The notes beneath the pieces are model-generated. The model had not been told where the DNA came from. It did no database searches and was given only the letters and a program-made list of their open reading frames with translations. A stretch of 64,000 bases of DNA, from the NCBI GenBank assembly GCA_900545405.1, contig UQYT01000001.1, positions 62,001-126,000 on the forward strand. Reading direction: 5' to 3'. A program made the translations under genes and the position numbers. Shown in pieces: positions 56,439-64,000 of the stretch; positions within the stretch are counted from its first letter, which is position 1; each line of letters begins with the position of its first letter. The DNA comes from an uncultured Eubacteriales bacterium (GTDB lineage Bacteria > Bacillota > Clostridia > Oscillospirales > Oscillospiraceae).

Positions 56439-58219
56439 CAATCTGCAAAGTAGTAGCCGGGACCGGCGCTCTCAGCGGGAGGCGTCGGACTGGGCGTGGG
56501 CTCGGGCGTGGGCGTGGTCTCAGGGCCGAGGGACACCCAGATAAATATGCGGGTGTGCTCCTCAACTTCGCTGTAAGCGTCTATGCTCTGGCGGATGACG
56601 GTGCCCTCGTCATAGTCGCTGTGGATATAGGTGGTGTCGCCGTAGCTGAGGTTGGAGCTCTCTATCCTCGCGATGGCGTCCTTCTCGGTGGAGCCGACGA
56701 GGTTGGGCATGGTCACGAGCTTGATGGACGGTCCGGCGCTGACCGTGAGGAACACGGTGGAGCCCGCCGCCAGCTCCTCGCCCGGCGCCGGGTCTGTGGA
56801 GATGACGTAGTCCACGGTCACGGTGTCGGAGGCCTCGGTGTTGGCGATCTCGACGATGAAGCCGGCGTTCTGCAGCTCTATCGTGGCCTCCTGATAGTGC
56901 TTGTTGGTGACGTCGGGGATGACGGTCTGGCGCACGCCGGTGCTGACGGTGAGGCTGACGTCTATGCCCTCGGGCACGACCATCATGCTGCGGTCGGCCT
57001 CGGGGTCCTGGCTTATTATCTGGCCCTCCGGGACGTCCGGGTCGATGGCGTAGTTGACCTCGAAGTTGAAGAGCTTCTTGAACTCGGAGCTGTTGACGAT
57101 GTCCTCATAGCTCGCGCCGACAAAGTTGGGGATGTTGATGCGCTCCGCCACGCTGAAGATGTCACGCAGCCAGTAATTCCAGAGGAAAACGAACACGGCG
57201 ATGAGGAACACCAGCACGCCGCAGGCGCCGGAGAGGATGCTTACCTTCCTGGACCTGCGCCTTCTGCGGGCGTATTTCTCCTTGCTGAGCTCGCCGGACT
57301 TGCCGATGGGGTGCACGTCGGGCGTTATGACGTCGAGTATCTCCACGTCCTCGTCGGAGCCGCTGCCGAGGTTTGCCGCGGCCTGCTGCTTGCGGAAGTC
57401 CTCCAGGTCGCGCAGCAGCTCGGAGGCGCTCTGGTAGCGGGCGTTTATGTCCGAATTCATGGCCTTGAGCGTGATAGCGGCCAGCTCCTCGGGGATGTCC
57501 GGGTTGAGCTCCTGAGGCGGGACGGGGTGGCCGGTGATGTGCTTCATCGCGACCTGCTCCGCCGTGTCGCCGTCATATGGCATCTTGCCCGTGAGCATCT
57601 CGTACATGACGACGCCGAGGGAGTATATGTCGCTGCGCGGGTCGGGCTGCTCGCCGCGCGCCTGCTCCGGCGCGATGTAGTGCACGGAGCCGACGGTCTG
57701 GTCGCTCTTCTTCTCCTGAGCGGACTCGAGCGCGGCTATGCCGAAGTCAGCGACCTTGATGGTGCCGTCCTTGAGTATCATTATGTTCTGCGGCTTTATG
57801 TCGCGGTGGACGATGCCCTTCTCGTGCGCGTGCTCCAGGGCCTTGGATATCTGGACGGCAAAATGCAGGGCCTCCTTCCAGCCGAGGGCGCCCTTTTTCT
57901 TCATGTACTGCATGAGGGTGACGCCCTCGATGAGCTCCATGACGATGTATTCCACGCCATCGCTGTGACTGACGTCGTAGACGGAGACTATGTTAGGGTG
58001 AGAGAGCATGGCGACAGCCTGCGCCTCCGTCTGGAAGCGCTTGCGGAACTCCTCGTCATTTGCCAGCTCGTCGCGCAGTATCTTGACTGCGACGTAGCGG
58101 TTGAGACGGTGGCACATCGCCTTGTACACCACCGCCATGCCGCCGGTACCTATGACTTCGAGTATCTCATATCTGTCGTCGAGCATGGTGCCCAGATATT
58201 TGTCCATGTTGGTATCCAT
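56438..58219 (-). CDS. prkC: Ser/Thr protein kinase with PASTA repeats (PrkC)
   Basis: A 593-residue eukaryotic-like kinase: Gly loop GTGGMAVVYKA, catalytic HRDIKPQN, DFG (VADFGIAAL) and GSVHYIAPEQARGE in the activation loop. A membrane segment lies at about 334-356 (ILSGACGVLVFLIAVFVFLW). Three PASTA repeats (about 365-430, 432-500 and 502-570) outside the cell bind peptidoglycan or muropeptides, and the tail is Thr/Pro-rich. PrkC regulates growth, cell-wall homeostasis and spore germination. The ATG at 58219 is chosen since GGAGG lies 5 bp ahead. It is next to its phosphatase prpC. Confidence 0.96.
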   Translation of the reverse strand: MDTNMDKYLGTMLDDRYEILEVIGTGGMAVVYKAMCHRLNRYVAVKILRDELANDEEFRKRFQTEAQAVAMLSHPNIVSVYDVSHSDGVEYIVMELIEGVTLMQYMKKKGALGWKEALHFAVQISKALEHAHEKGIVHRDIKPQNIMILKDGTIKVADFGIAALESAQEKKSDQTVGSVHYIAPEQARGEQPDPRSDIYSLGVVMYEMLTGKMPYDGDTAEQVAMKHITGHPVPPQELNPDIPEELAAITLKAMNSDINARYQSASELLRDLEDFRKQQAAANLGSGSDEDVEILDVITPDVHPIGKSGELSKEKYARRRRRSRKVSILSGACGVLVFLIAVFVFLWNYWLRDIFSVAERINIPNFVGASYEDIVNSSEFKKLFNFEVNYAIDPDVPEGQIISQDPEADRSMMVVPEGIDVSLTVSTGVRQTVIPDVTNKHYQEATIELQNAGFIVEIANTEASDTVTVDYVISTDPAPGEELAAGSTVFLTVSAGPSIKLVTMPNLVGSTEKDAIARIESSNLSYGDTTYIHSDYDEGTVIRQSIDAYSEVEEHTRIFIWVSLGPETTPTPEPTPSPTPPAESAGPGYYFAD

Positions 58220-58241
58220 CGCTGCCTCCAAAATGTGCGGG

Positions 58242-58979
58242 TTATTTGGATATGATAACGATCGTCACGTTGTCGGTCGCGCCGCGGGCGAGGGCTTCGT
58301 CCATCAGCGCGCGGCCGAGTGAGAGCGGATCGGCGTTCTCCTTGGAGAACTCGAAGATCTCGCGGTCCTCGAGCATGTTCGTGAGCCCGTCGGAGCAGAG
58401 CAGCAGCATGTCGCCGCGCGAGAGCCGGGGCTTGAATATGTCGCAGGGGACGTTCTCGTCCACGCCGAGGGCGCGGGTTATGACGTTCCGCCGCGGGTGC
58501 GTGCGGGCCTGCTCTGGCGTTATCTCGCCCCTGTCGACCATGTCCTGCACCAGCGAGTGGTCCCGCGTTATCTGCACCATCTTCCGGCGGGTTATGCGGT
58601 AGGCCCGGCTGTCGCCCACGTTCAGGACGTAGACGTCGTCGCCCACCACGACGGCGGAGACCATCGTCGTGCCCATGCCGGTGTAGTCCGTGTCAAAGCA
58701 GGAGTAGCCGTAGATCATGTGGTTCGCGAGGTGGCAGGCCTGTATCATCATGGCCTTCACATCCGGCTTCTTCTGCCGCGTTATCTTCATTTTTTGACTC
58801 AACTCGCCGACGTAGGTCTTGGCCGCGAGGTCGCTGGCGATATTGCCGGCCTTCTCCCCGCCCATGCCGTCACAAAGCACGGCAATGAGGCAGTCTTTCT
58901 CATCGATGCGCTCGATGAGGAAGCTGTCCTGATTGTCGCGCCTCACTTTTCCCCTGTCAGTGATGCCAAAGCTCTTCAT
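58242..58979 (-). CDS. prpC: PP2C-type Ser/Thr phosphatase (Stp1/PrpC)
   Basis: A 245-residue PPM phosphatase with metal ligands in DRGKVRRDNQDSFL, CDGMGGEKAGN and the later LLLCSDGLTN and GATDNVTIVI. It counteracts PrkC. The length and order prpC-prkC are typical of Firmicutes. It follows rlmN with no gap. Confidence 0.96.
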   Translation of the reverse strand: MKSFGITDRGKVRRDNQDSFLIERIDEKDCLIAVLCDGMGGEKAGNIASDLAAKTYVGELSQKMKITRQKKPDVKAMMIQACHLANHMIYGYSCFDTDYTGMGTTMVSAVVVGDDVYVLNVGDSRAYRITRRKMVQITRDHSLVQDMVDRGEITPEQARTHPRRNVITRALGVDENVPCDIFKPRLSRGDMLLLCSDGLTNMLEDREIFEFSKENADPLSLGRALMDEALARGATDNVTIVIISK

Positions 58980-60056
58980 TTAAGCTCCGTCCCCCGGATG
59001 TTGTCCTTCCCCCGGATCTTTGATGCCGGCCGCCTTCTTCCTCAGCTGGCCGCAGGAGGCGTCTATGTCGCCCCCGAGTTTCCTGCGCACGGTCACGTTA
59101 ACGCCCGCGCGCTCGAGCTCCGCCTTGAACTCCGCAAGCCTCTCCGGCGTGCTCGGCTCAAAGGAGCGCTCGTCAACGTGGTTGAGCGGGATGAGGTTCA
59201 CATGCGCGCAGACGCGGCGCGCGTGCTCGGCAAGCAGCTGTGCCTGGCGCGGCGTGTCCGTCACGCCCTTTATCATGGCGTACTCAAAGGATATCCGCCT
59301 GCCGGTCTTTTTAAAATACCGCTCACAGGCGTCCATGAGCTGTTCCACTCCCCTGCCCCGGTTCGCCGGCATGATGCGAGAGCGCGTCTCGTCGTCCGGC
59401 GCGTGCAGGGAAACGGACAGAGTTAATTGTAAATTAAGTTCGGCCAGTTTGTCAAACTTTTCTGTCAGCCCGCAGGTGGAAAGTGAGATGTGGCGCATCC
59501 CGATGTTCATCCCGTCGGGGTGATTTACCAGCTTGAGGAACTTCATGACGTTGTCAAAATTGTCCAGCGGCTCGCCAATGCCCATGAGCACGATGTTCGA
59601 GATGGGCAGGCCGGACTCCTTCTGCGAGAACATGACCTCGTCGAGCATCTCCGAGGGCTCCAGGCCCCTTATCAGGCCGCCGATGGTGGAGGCACAGAAG
59701 GCGCAGCCCTGGCGGCAGCCCACCTGCGTGGAGATGCAGACCGTGTTGCCGTGGTGATACCGCATGACGACGGTCTCCACCGCGTTGCCGTCCGCGAGAC
59801 CCCAGAGGTATTTTATCGTCCCGTCCTCGGCCGAGACCTGCTTTCTCAGCACCTTGGGCGGCGTGAGGAAAAAGCGCTCCGCGAGCTTGGCGCGCAGGGG
59901 CTTGGAGAGGTTCGTCATCTCGTCAAAGCTCTCCGCGCCGCGGCCCAGCCAGGTGAAGATCTGCTTTGCCCGGTAGCCCGGTTCGCCCATCGCGGCGAGC
60001 TCCGCCGAGAGCTCCTCGGGCAGCAGGGATTTGATGTCTATTTTACCATCCTGCAT
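58980..60056 (-). CDS. rlmN: 23S rRNA (A2503)/tRNA (A37) C2-methyltransferase RlmN
   Basis: A 358-residue radical SAM methyltransferase. The cluster motif is CRQGCAFCAST near residue 116, the SAM-binding GIGEPLDNFDNV follows, and the C-terminal Cys used for methyl transfer is in DIDASCGQL. It modifies the peptidyl-transferase centre and some tRNAs. The start overlaps the end of rsmB by 19 bp. Confidence 0.97.
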   Translation of the reverse strand: MQDGKIDIKSLLPEELSAELAAMGEPGYRAKQIFTWLGRGAESFDEMTNLSKPLRAKLAERFFLTPPKVLRKQVSAEDGTIKYLWGLADGNAVETVVMRYHHGNTVCISTQVGCRQGCAFCASTIGGLIRGLEPSEMLDEVMFSQKESGLPISNIVLMGIGEPLDNFDNVMKFLKLVNHPDGMNIGMRHISLSTCGLTEKFDKLAELNLQLTLSVSLHAPDDETRSRIMPANRGRGVEQLMDACERYFKKTGRRISFEYAMIKGVTDTPRQAQLLAEHARRVCAHVNLIPLNHVDERSFEPSTPERLAEFKAELERAGVNVTVRRKLGGDIDASCGQLRKKAAGIKDPGEGQHPGDGA

Positions 60057-61324
60057 ACGAAAAAACCGTCCGTATCATTGATATCCGGCCAGAGCGTGCG
60101 CATTTCCTGCACCTCAAAGCCGCTGTTTTCACTCAAAAACGCCGCAATAACGTCCTCATTTTCGCACTTTCTTGTGGTGCAGGTGGAGTAGAGCAGCGTC
60201 CCGCCCGGCTTCACGCACTTTGCGAGGCCGCGCAGGATGTCGAGCTGTATGCCCGGCAGCGCCGCGAGCTCCGATTCCGACTTGAACCTTATCTCCGGCT
60301 TTTTCGCGATGACGCCGAGGCCCGAGCAGGGCGCGTCCGCTATTACGACGTCCGCTGTACCGATAAGTTCCTCGGCGGGCTGCCGCGCGTCCATCTGCCT
60401 CGTCTCTATGCAGCCGAGGCCGAGGCGCGCCGCGCCCTCCTCGATGCGCCGGAGCTTTTTCTCCTGCACGTCGCAGGAGATGACGCGGCCCTCGCCGCGC
60501 ATCTGTATCGCGGAGCTGAAGCTCTTGCCGCCCGGCGCCGCGCAGGCGTCCAGCACCGTCATGCCCGGCCGCGCGCCCGCCGCCGACACGGCCTGCCTCG
60601 CCGCGCCGTCCTGCACGTAGAAGAGGCCCTCGGCATATCCCGGCAGCAGGTCCGCCCGGCCCGCGCCGCGGAGCCGCAGCTCCCCGGGCGAGGCGCCCGC
60701 CTCCGGCTCAAGTCCGGCGGCTCGCAGCTTTTCCGCGAGCTCCTCCGCCGTGGTGCGCAGGGTGTTCGCCTGCAGCGTCAGCGGCGGCTCGGCGTTGTTG
60801 CGCTCCAGCACGGCGCGCGCGCCATCGTAGCCGCGGCGCTCAATGAGCTCCCGCACCTGCCAAAGCTCGTGGCTGTACCGCGTGGCAAGGTATTCCGCCG
60901 TGCCCTCGCCGGGTATCTCCGGCAGGGCGTCCCGGTGCTCCGAGACGCGGCGCAGGACGGAGTTCACAAGTCCGCCCGCGCGCTTGCAGCCGCTCTTGGC
61001 GCAGAGGTTCACGCCCTCGTTCACCGCCGCGGAGGGCGGGACGCGGTCCATAAACAGCAGCTGCGCAGCTGAGATGCGCAGTATGTCCAGCACCGCGGGT
61101 TCAAGGTGTTTTGTAGGCGTATTGGACCACAAATTGAGGTAATGGTCTATAAAATAGAGGTTTTGCAGCGTTTCCCGCACAATTCTCGTGCAGAACGCGG
61201 CCTCTCTGGGCTCCAGAGCGGACTGCTTTATTACGCCGTCCACCGCGTCCGAGGAGTAAGCCCCAGCGCGGCGCATGCGGCGCATGGCCTCAAGCGCGGC
61301 CTCGCGGCCGTTTGCGGCCCTCAT
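60038..61324 (-). CDS. rsmB: 16S rRNA m5C967 methyltransferase RsmB
   Basis: A 428-residue protein with an N-terminal NusB-like domain (about 1-130) and a SAM methyltransferase domain. SAM binding is seen in VLDACAAPGGKSFSSA, the catalytic Cys in LYSTCTTRKCENEDV, and the DAPCSGLGV motif holds the second cysteine. It overlaps fmt by 4 bp (ATGA). Confidence 0.96.
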   Translation of the reverse strand: MRAANGREAALEAMRRMRRAGAYSSDAVDGVIKQSALEPREAAFCTRIVRETLQNLYFIDHYLNLWSNTPTKHLEPAVLDILRISAAQLLFMDRVPPSAAVNEGVNLCAKSGCKRAGGLVNSVLRRVSEHRDALPEIPGEGTAEYLATRYSHELWQVRELIERRGYDGARAVLERNNAEPPLTLQANTLRTTAEELAEKLRAAGLEPEAGASPGELRLRGAGRADLLPGYAEGLFYVQDGAARQAVSAAGARPGMTVLDACAAPGGKSFSSAIQMRGEGRVISCDVQEKKLRRIEEGAARLGLGCIETRQMDARQPAEELIGTADVVIADAPCSGLGVIAKKPEIRFKSESELAALPGIQLDILRGLAKCVKPGGTLLYSTCTTRKCENEDVIAAFLSENSGFEVQEMRTLWPDINDTDGFFVCRMVK

Positions 61325-62247
61325 TCCACCTTAACCGGGTGGCCGAACAGCCAGGCCGAGGCCGGCATCCGGCGCTTGCCCGGGGCCTGGAGCTCCGTCA
61401 CCATGACGGTGCCGCCGTCGCCGCAGGCCATCTCGAGGCCCACCTTGCCCGCGGAGACCACGCTGCCCGGGGCCTTGTCCGTGCGGTTATCGGTATACTC
61501 GGCCTTGTAGACCTTGAGCGTGTCGCCGCCGAGGGACATCGTGGCGACGGGCCAGGGGTTCAGGCCGCAGATGTGCTTTATGACCTCGCGCGGCGTGCGC
61601 GTCCAGTCTATGGGGCAGATGCTCTTGTCGAGCTGCTTTACATAGCTGGCCTTCTCGTGCTCCTGCGGCGTCCTCGGCGCGGTGCCGGCTTCGATATCGC
61701 GCAGGGTCCTGACCAGCAGCTTCGCGCCCATGTCCGCGAGGCGGTCAAAGAGCTCGCCCGCGGTCTCGTACTCGCCTATCGGCGTCTCTTCGGTGTAGAT
61801 GATGTCGCCTGCGTCCATGTCGTGAGCGAGGTACATCGTGCTCACGCCAGTGACCTCGTCGCCGTTGAGCACCGCCCACTGTATGGGCGCGGCGCCGCGG
61901 TATTTGGGCAGCAGCGAGCCGTGGACGTTCACACTGCCGAGGCGCGGGATGGCCAGCACCTCGTCGGGCAGGATCTTGCCGTACGCCACTACGGCCAAAA
62001 CGTCCGGCTTGAGCTCACGGAGCGTCTCCGCGGCCTCGGGCGTGCGCATGCTCTCCGGCTGATACACCTCGAGCCCGCGCTCCACGGCCAGGGCCTTGAC
62101 CGGAGAAAAGGCGTTTTTCATGCCCCTGTCGCGGGGCTTGTCCGGCTGAGTGAACACCGCCGCGACCTCAAAGCCCTCATCCAGCAGCGCCTTCAGCGAC
62201 ACGGCGGCAAAGTCCGGCGTGCCCATGAAAACCACGCGGAGGCTCAT
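61321..62247 (-). CDS. fmt: Methionyl-tRNA formyltransferase
   Basis: A 308-residue enzyme that formylates initiator Met-tRNA. The N-terminal catalytic domain carries VVFMGTPDFAAVSL, NVHGSLLPKYRGAAPI with the active-site Asn and His, and the conserved Asp in MDAGDIIY. A C-terminal OB-like domain follows from about 210. It overlaps def by 4 bp, coupling formylation with deformylation. Confidence 0.97.
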   Translation of the reverse strand: MSLRVVFMGTPDFAAVSLKALLDEGFEVAAVFTQPDKPRDRGMKNAFSPVKALAVERGLEVYQPESMRTPEAAETLRELKPDVLAVVAYGKILPDEVLAIPRLGSVNVHGSLLPKYRGAAPIQWAVLNGDEVTGVSTMYLAHDMDAGDIIYTEETPIGEYETAGELFDRLADMGAKLLVRTLRDIEAGTAPRTPQEHEKASYVKQLDKSICPIDWTRTPREVIKHICGLNPWPVATMSLGGDTLKVYKAEYTDNRTDKAPGSVVSAGKVGLEMACGDGGTVMVTELQAPGKRRMPASAWLFGHPVKVE

Positions 62248-62774
62248 TCGACCTCGTCCTCCCCGTTCTCTTCTTCCATCCAGCTGCCGCTCTCGAGCTC
62301 CTCGTCCGTCAGCATACGGTCGGCGCGGGAGGTGAACACCACGCCCTCGAGGTGGTCTATCTCGTGGCAGAAGCAGCGCGCGGTCAGGCCCTCGCCCTTG
62401 GCCTCAAAGGTCTTGCCGTCCCTGTCCTGGGCCCTCACAGTGACCTCCATGGGCCGCTTCACGAGCCCGAACCTGCCCGGCACGGAGAGGCAGCCCTCCG
62501 GGCCGTACTGCTCGCCGGAGCTCTCTATGATCTCCGGATTTATGAGTTCTATGACATAGGGCTGCTCGCCTTCGGGCACGTTGGTCTCGAGCACGAGCAC
62601 GGCGCGGCGCAGGACGCCCACCTGCGGCGCGGCGAGTCCTACGCCGTCGGCCTGCATGAGCGTGTCGCGCATGTCGTCAAGCAGGGTGTGGAGCCTGTCG
62701 TCAAAGCTCGTGACCTCGCGGCAGTGCTTATGGAGCAGCTTTTCCTCGCTGGTCAATATGTTTCTGAGAGCCAT
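62244..62774 (-). CDS. def: Peptide deformylase
   Basis: A 176-residue metallohydrolase that removes the N-formyl group from nascent proteins. All three motifs are present: GVGLAAPQ, EGCLSVP (Cys metal ligand) and CHEIDHLEGVVF (two His ligands and catalytic Glu). It lies 10 bp after priA. The acidic tail is a little longer than usual. Confidence 0.97.
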   Translation of the reverse strand: MALRNILTSEEKLLHKHCREVTSFDDRLHTLLDDMRDTLMQADGVGLAAPQVGVLRRAVLVLETNVPEGEQPYVIELINPEIIESSGEQYGPEGCLSVPGRFGLVKRPMEVTVRAQDRDGKTFEAKGEGLTARCFCHEIDHLEGVVFTSRADRMLTDEELESGSWMEEENGEDEVE

Positions 62775-62784
62775 TTATATCCTC

Positions 62785-64000
62785 CTAATCCGAGGGATTC
62801 GTGTCCGCGTAGACGGACACGCCCCGAAACTGTTTATCTGATGAGTACCGCGCCACGATGTCGGCCACGAAGCGGCGCAGTCCGCGTCCCGGCGGGGCGC
62901 AGAGCGTCACGCGGTAGCGGTAGTTGTTGTTCACGCGGAGCACCGAGAGCGGGGCCGGACCGAGCACGCGCACGCCGCTCTCCGAACGCGTCGCGTCCAG
63001 GAGCTCATCCCTGGCCTTTGCGGCGCAGCCGAGCACCAGCGACTCCTCCCGGCCCGACATGGTGATGCACAGCAGCTCCGTGAAGGGCGGCAGGGCCTGG
63101 AGGCGGCGGAGCTCTATCTCCGCGCGGTAAAAGCTCTCGTAATCCTGCCTTGCGGCCTGGCGTATCGTCTCGTTCTCCGGCGTGAAGGTCTGGATGACCG
63201 CGCGGCCGGGTTTTTCAAAGCGCCCGGAGCGGCCCACGACCTGGGTTATGAGCGAAAACGTGCGCTCCGTGGCCCGGTAGTCGCCCGCGTAGAGGCTCTG
63301 ATCGGCGGAGATGACGCCGACTAGGGTGACATTCTCGAAGTTCAGGCCCTTAGTGACCATCTGCGTGCCCACCATGATGGGTATGCGCTCGGTTTGAAAG
63401 CGCTCCAGCAGCACGTCGTGCCCGCCCGCGGGGGCTACGGTGTCGGTGTCCATCCTCAGCACGGGCGTGTCGGGAAAGAGCTCGTGCAGCTCCTCCTCGA
63501 GCTTCTGCGTGCCGGTGCCGACGTATTTGAGCGTGCCGCCGCATTCGGGGCAGTGCTCGTCCAGCCTCTGCGTGTACCCGCAGTGGTGGCACATGAGCCG
63601 GCGGCTGAAGCTGTGGTAGGTCAGGCTCACGCTGCAATTGGGGCAGCTGTACGTGAAGCCGCAGTCCACGCAGGTTATGAGCTTGTTTGCGCCGCGTCGG
63701 TTCAGGAAGAGTATGCTCTGCTCGCCGCGCTCCAGGTTTTCCGATATCTCGGAGCGCAGTCTCTCGCTTATGCTGCTGCCGTTGCCGCGGCGGAGCTCGC
63801 GCTTCATGTCGACAATCTCGACGCTGGGCATGGACTGCTCATTGAATCGCCGTGACAGCGTGAAGTAGGCATAGCTCCCCTGTTCGGCGCGCCAGCGGCT
63901 CTCTACATCCGGGGTGGCGGAGCCGAGCAGCAGCAGCGCGTTGTCCTGGGCGCAGCGGAACTTGGCCACGTCGCGCGCGTGATAGCGCGGGGCGTTCTCG
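62785..64000 (-). CDS. priA: Primosomal helicase PriA, C-terminal part (continues outside the window)
   Basis: About 405 C-terminal residues of PriA, which restarts stalled replication forks. The frame is open to the right edge with no start; the codons at the edge read NAPRYHARDVAKFR, a PriA sequence. Following are LLLGSATPDVES (helicase motif), eight zinc-binding cysteines (CVDCGFTYSCPNC, then CHHCGYTQ and CPECGG), GTQMVTKGLNFENVTLVG and QVVGRSGRF. The N-terminal DNA-binding and Walker A portions lie beyond 64000. Confidence 0.96.
   Translation of the reverse strand, partial: ENAPRYHARDVAKFRCAQDNALLLLGSATPDVESRWRAEQGSYAYFTLSRRFNEQSMPSVEIVDMKRELRRGNGSSISERLRSEISENLERGEQSILFLNRRGANKLITCVDCGFTYSCPNCSVSLTYHSFSRRLMCHHCGYTQRLDEHCPECGGTLKYVGTGTQKLEEELHELFPDTPVLRMDTDTVAPAGGHDVLLERFQTERIPIMVGTQMVTKGLNFENVTLVGVISADQSLYAGDYRATERTFSLITQVVGRSGRFEKPGRAVIQTFTPENETIRQAARQDYESFYRAEIELRRLQALPPFTELLCITMSGREESLVLGCAAKARDELLDATRSESGVRVLGPAPLSVLRVNNNYRYRVTLCAPPGRGLRRFVADIVARYSSDKQFRGVSVYADTNPSD

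Noticed and set aside
56555..58255. A 566-codon + frame opposite prkC
   Set aside because: Antisense shadow of a kinase with all motifs.

Overview
The window looks like chromosomal DNA of an anaerobic, spore-forming, high-GC Clostridia, most likely of the Oscillospiraceae/Oscillospirales type. Sporulation genes (cotJ, yunB, a sipL homologue, a 26-codon spoVM) sit among Firmicute-type housekeeping genes. The order priA-def-fmt-rsmB-rlmN-prpC-prkC-rsgA-spoVM near the right edge matches the Bacillus/Clostridium arrangement. Two four-subunit ferredoxin-dependent 2-oxoacid oxidoreductases and a pyrophosphate-type phosphofructokinase point to strictly anaerobic energy metabolism. The genus is inference; no marker gene settles it.

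Layout. 1-4.3 kb: end of a CUT1 sugar ABC transporter, a GNAT-type acyltransferase, an RpiR regulator and a dipeptide epimerase, a set that suggests recovery of cell-wall amino sugars and peptides. 4.4-5.5 kb: a tyrosine recombinase next to a perfect AT-rich palindrome. 5.6-8.9 kb: a DUF4358 lipoprotein, MBOAT and DHHW set for O-acylation of a surface polymer. 9-13.3 kb: class II aldolase and PPi-phosphofructokinase, transcribed divergently from overlapping promoters, plus a P-type ATPase whose catalytic motifs are nearly all lost. 13.4-14.5 kb: cotJ spore-coat genes, with cotJA and cotJB fused. 14.5-23.7 kb: a por-type oxidoreductase with an IclR regulator, ligA, yunB, an Alum_res-family PLP enzyme and murD. 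23.7-26.3 kb: a frameshifted YczE-like gene, RNase P RNA and a MATE exporter.

26.4-43.5 kb is a carbohydrate locus that is visibly richer in A+T than its flanks. A leftward run encodes a solute-binding protein, two permeases, a TIM-barrel isomerase, three Gfo/Idh/MocA oxidoreductases and a GH13 alpha-glucosidase. A rightward run encodes a DeoC-family aldolase, a GH2 beta-galactosidase, a GntR regulator and a YesM/YesN-type two-component system. The two runs diverge from a 355-bp AT-rich region carrying a repeated TTGTATGA motif. Three oxidoreductases with a xylose-isomerase-like protein suggest oxidative (3-keto) processing of a glycoside; this is inference.

43.5-46.8 kb: PadR and a DUF1700 gene broken by an amber codon, then two membrane proteins. 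46.8-52.8 kb: a VOR/KOR-type oxidoreductase operon headed by an unusual P-loop ATPase, a YkvI-like transporter and a ketopantoate-reductase-like enzyme. 52.8-64 kb: yebC, a sipL homologue, spoVM, a 52-residue membrane protein, and the rsgA-to-priA housekeeping run, which leaves the window inside priA. No tRNA, rRNA, CRISPR array or insertion sequence was seen.
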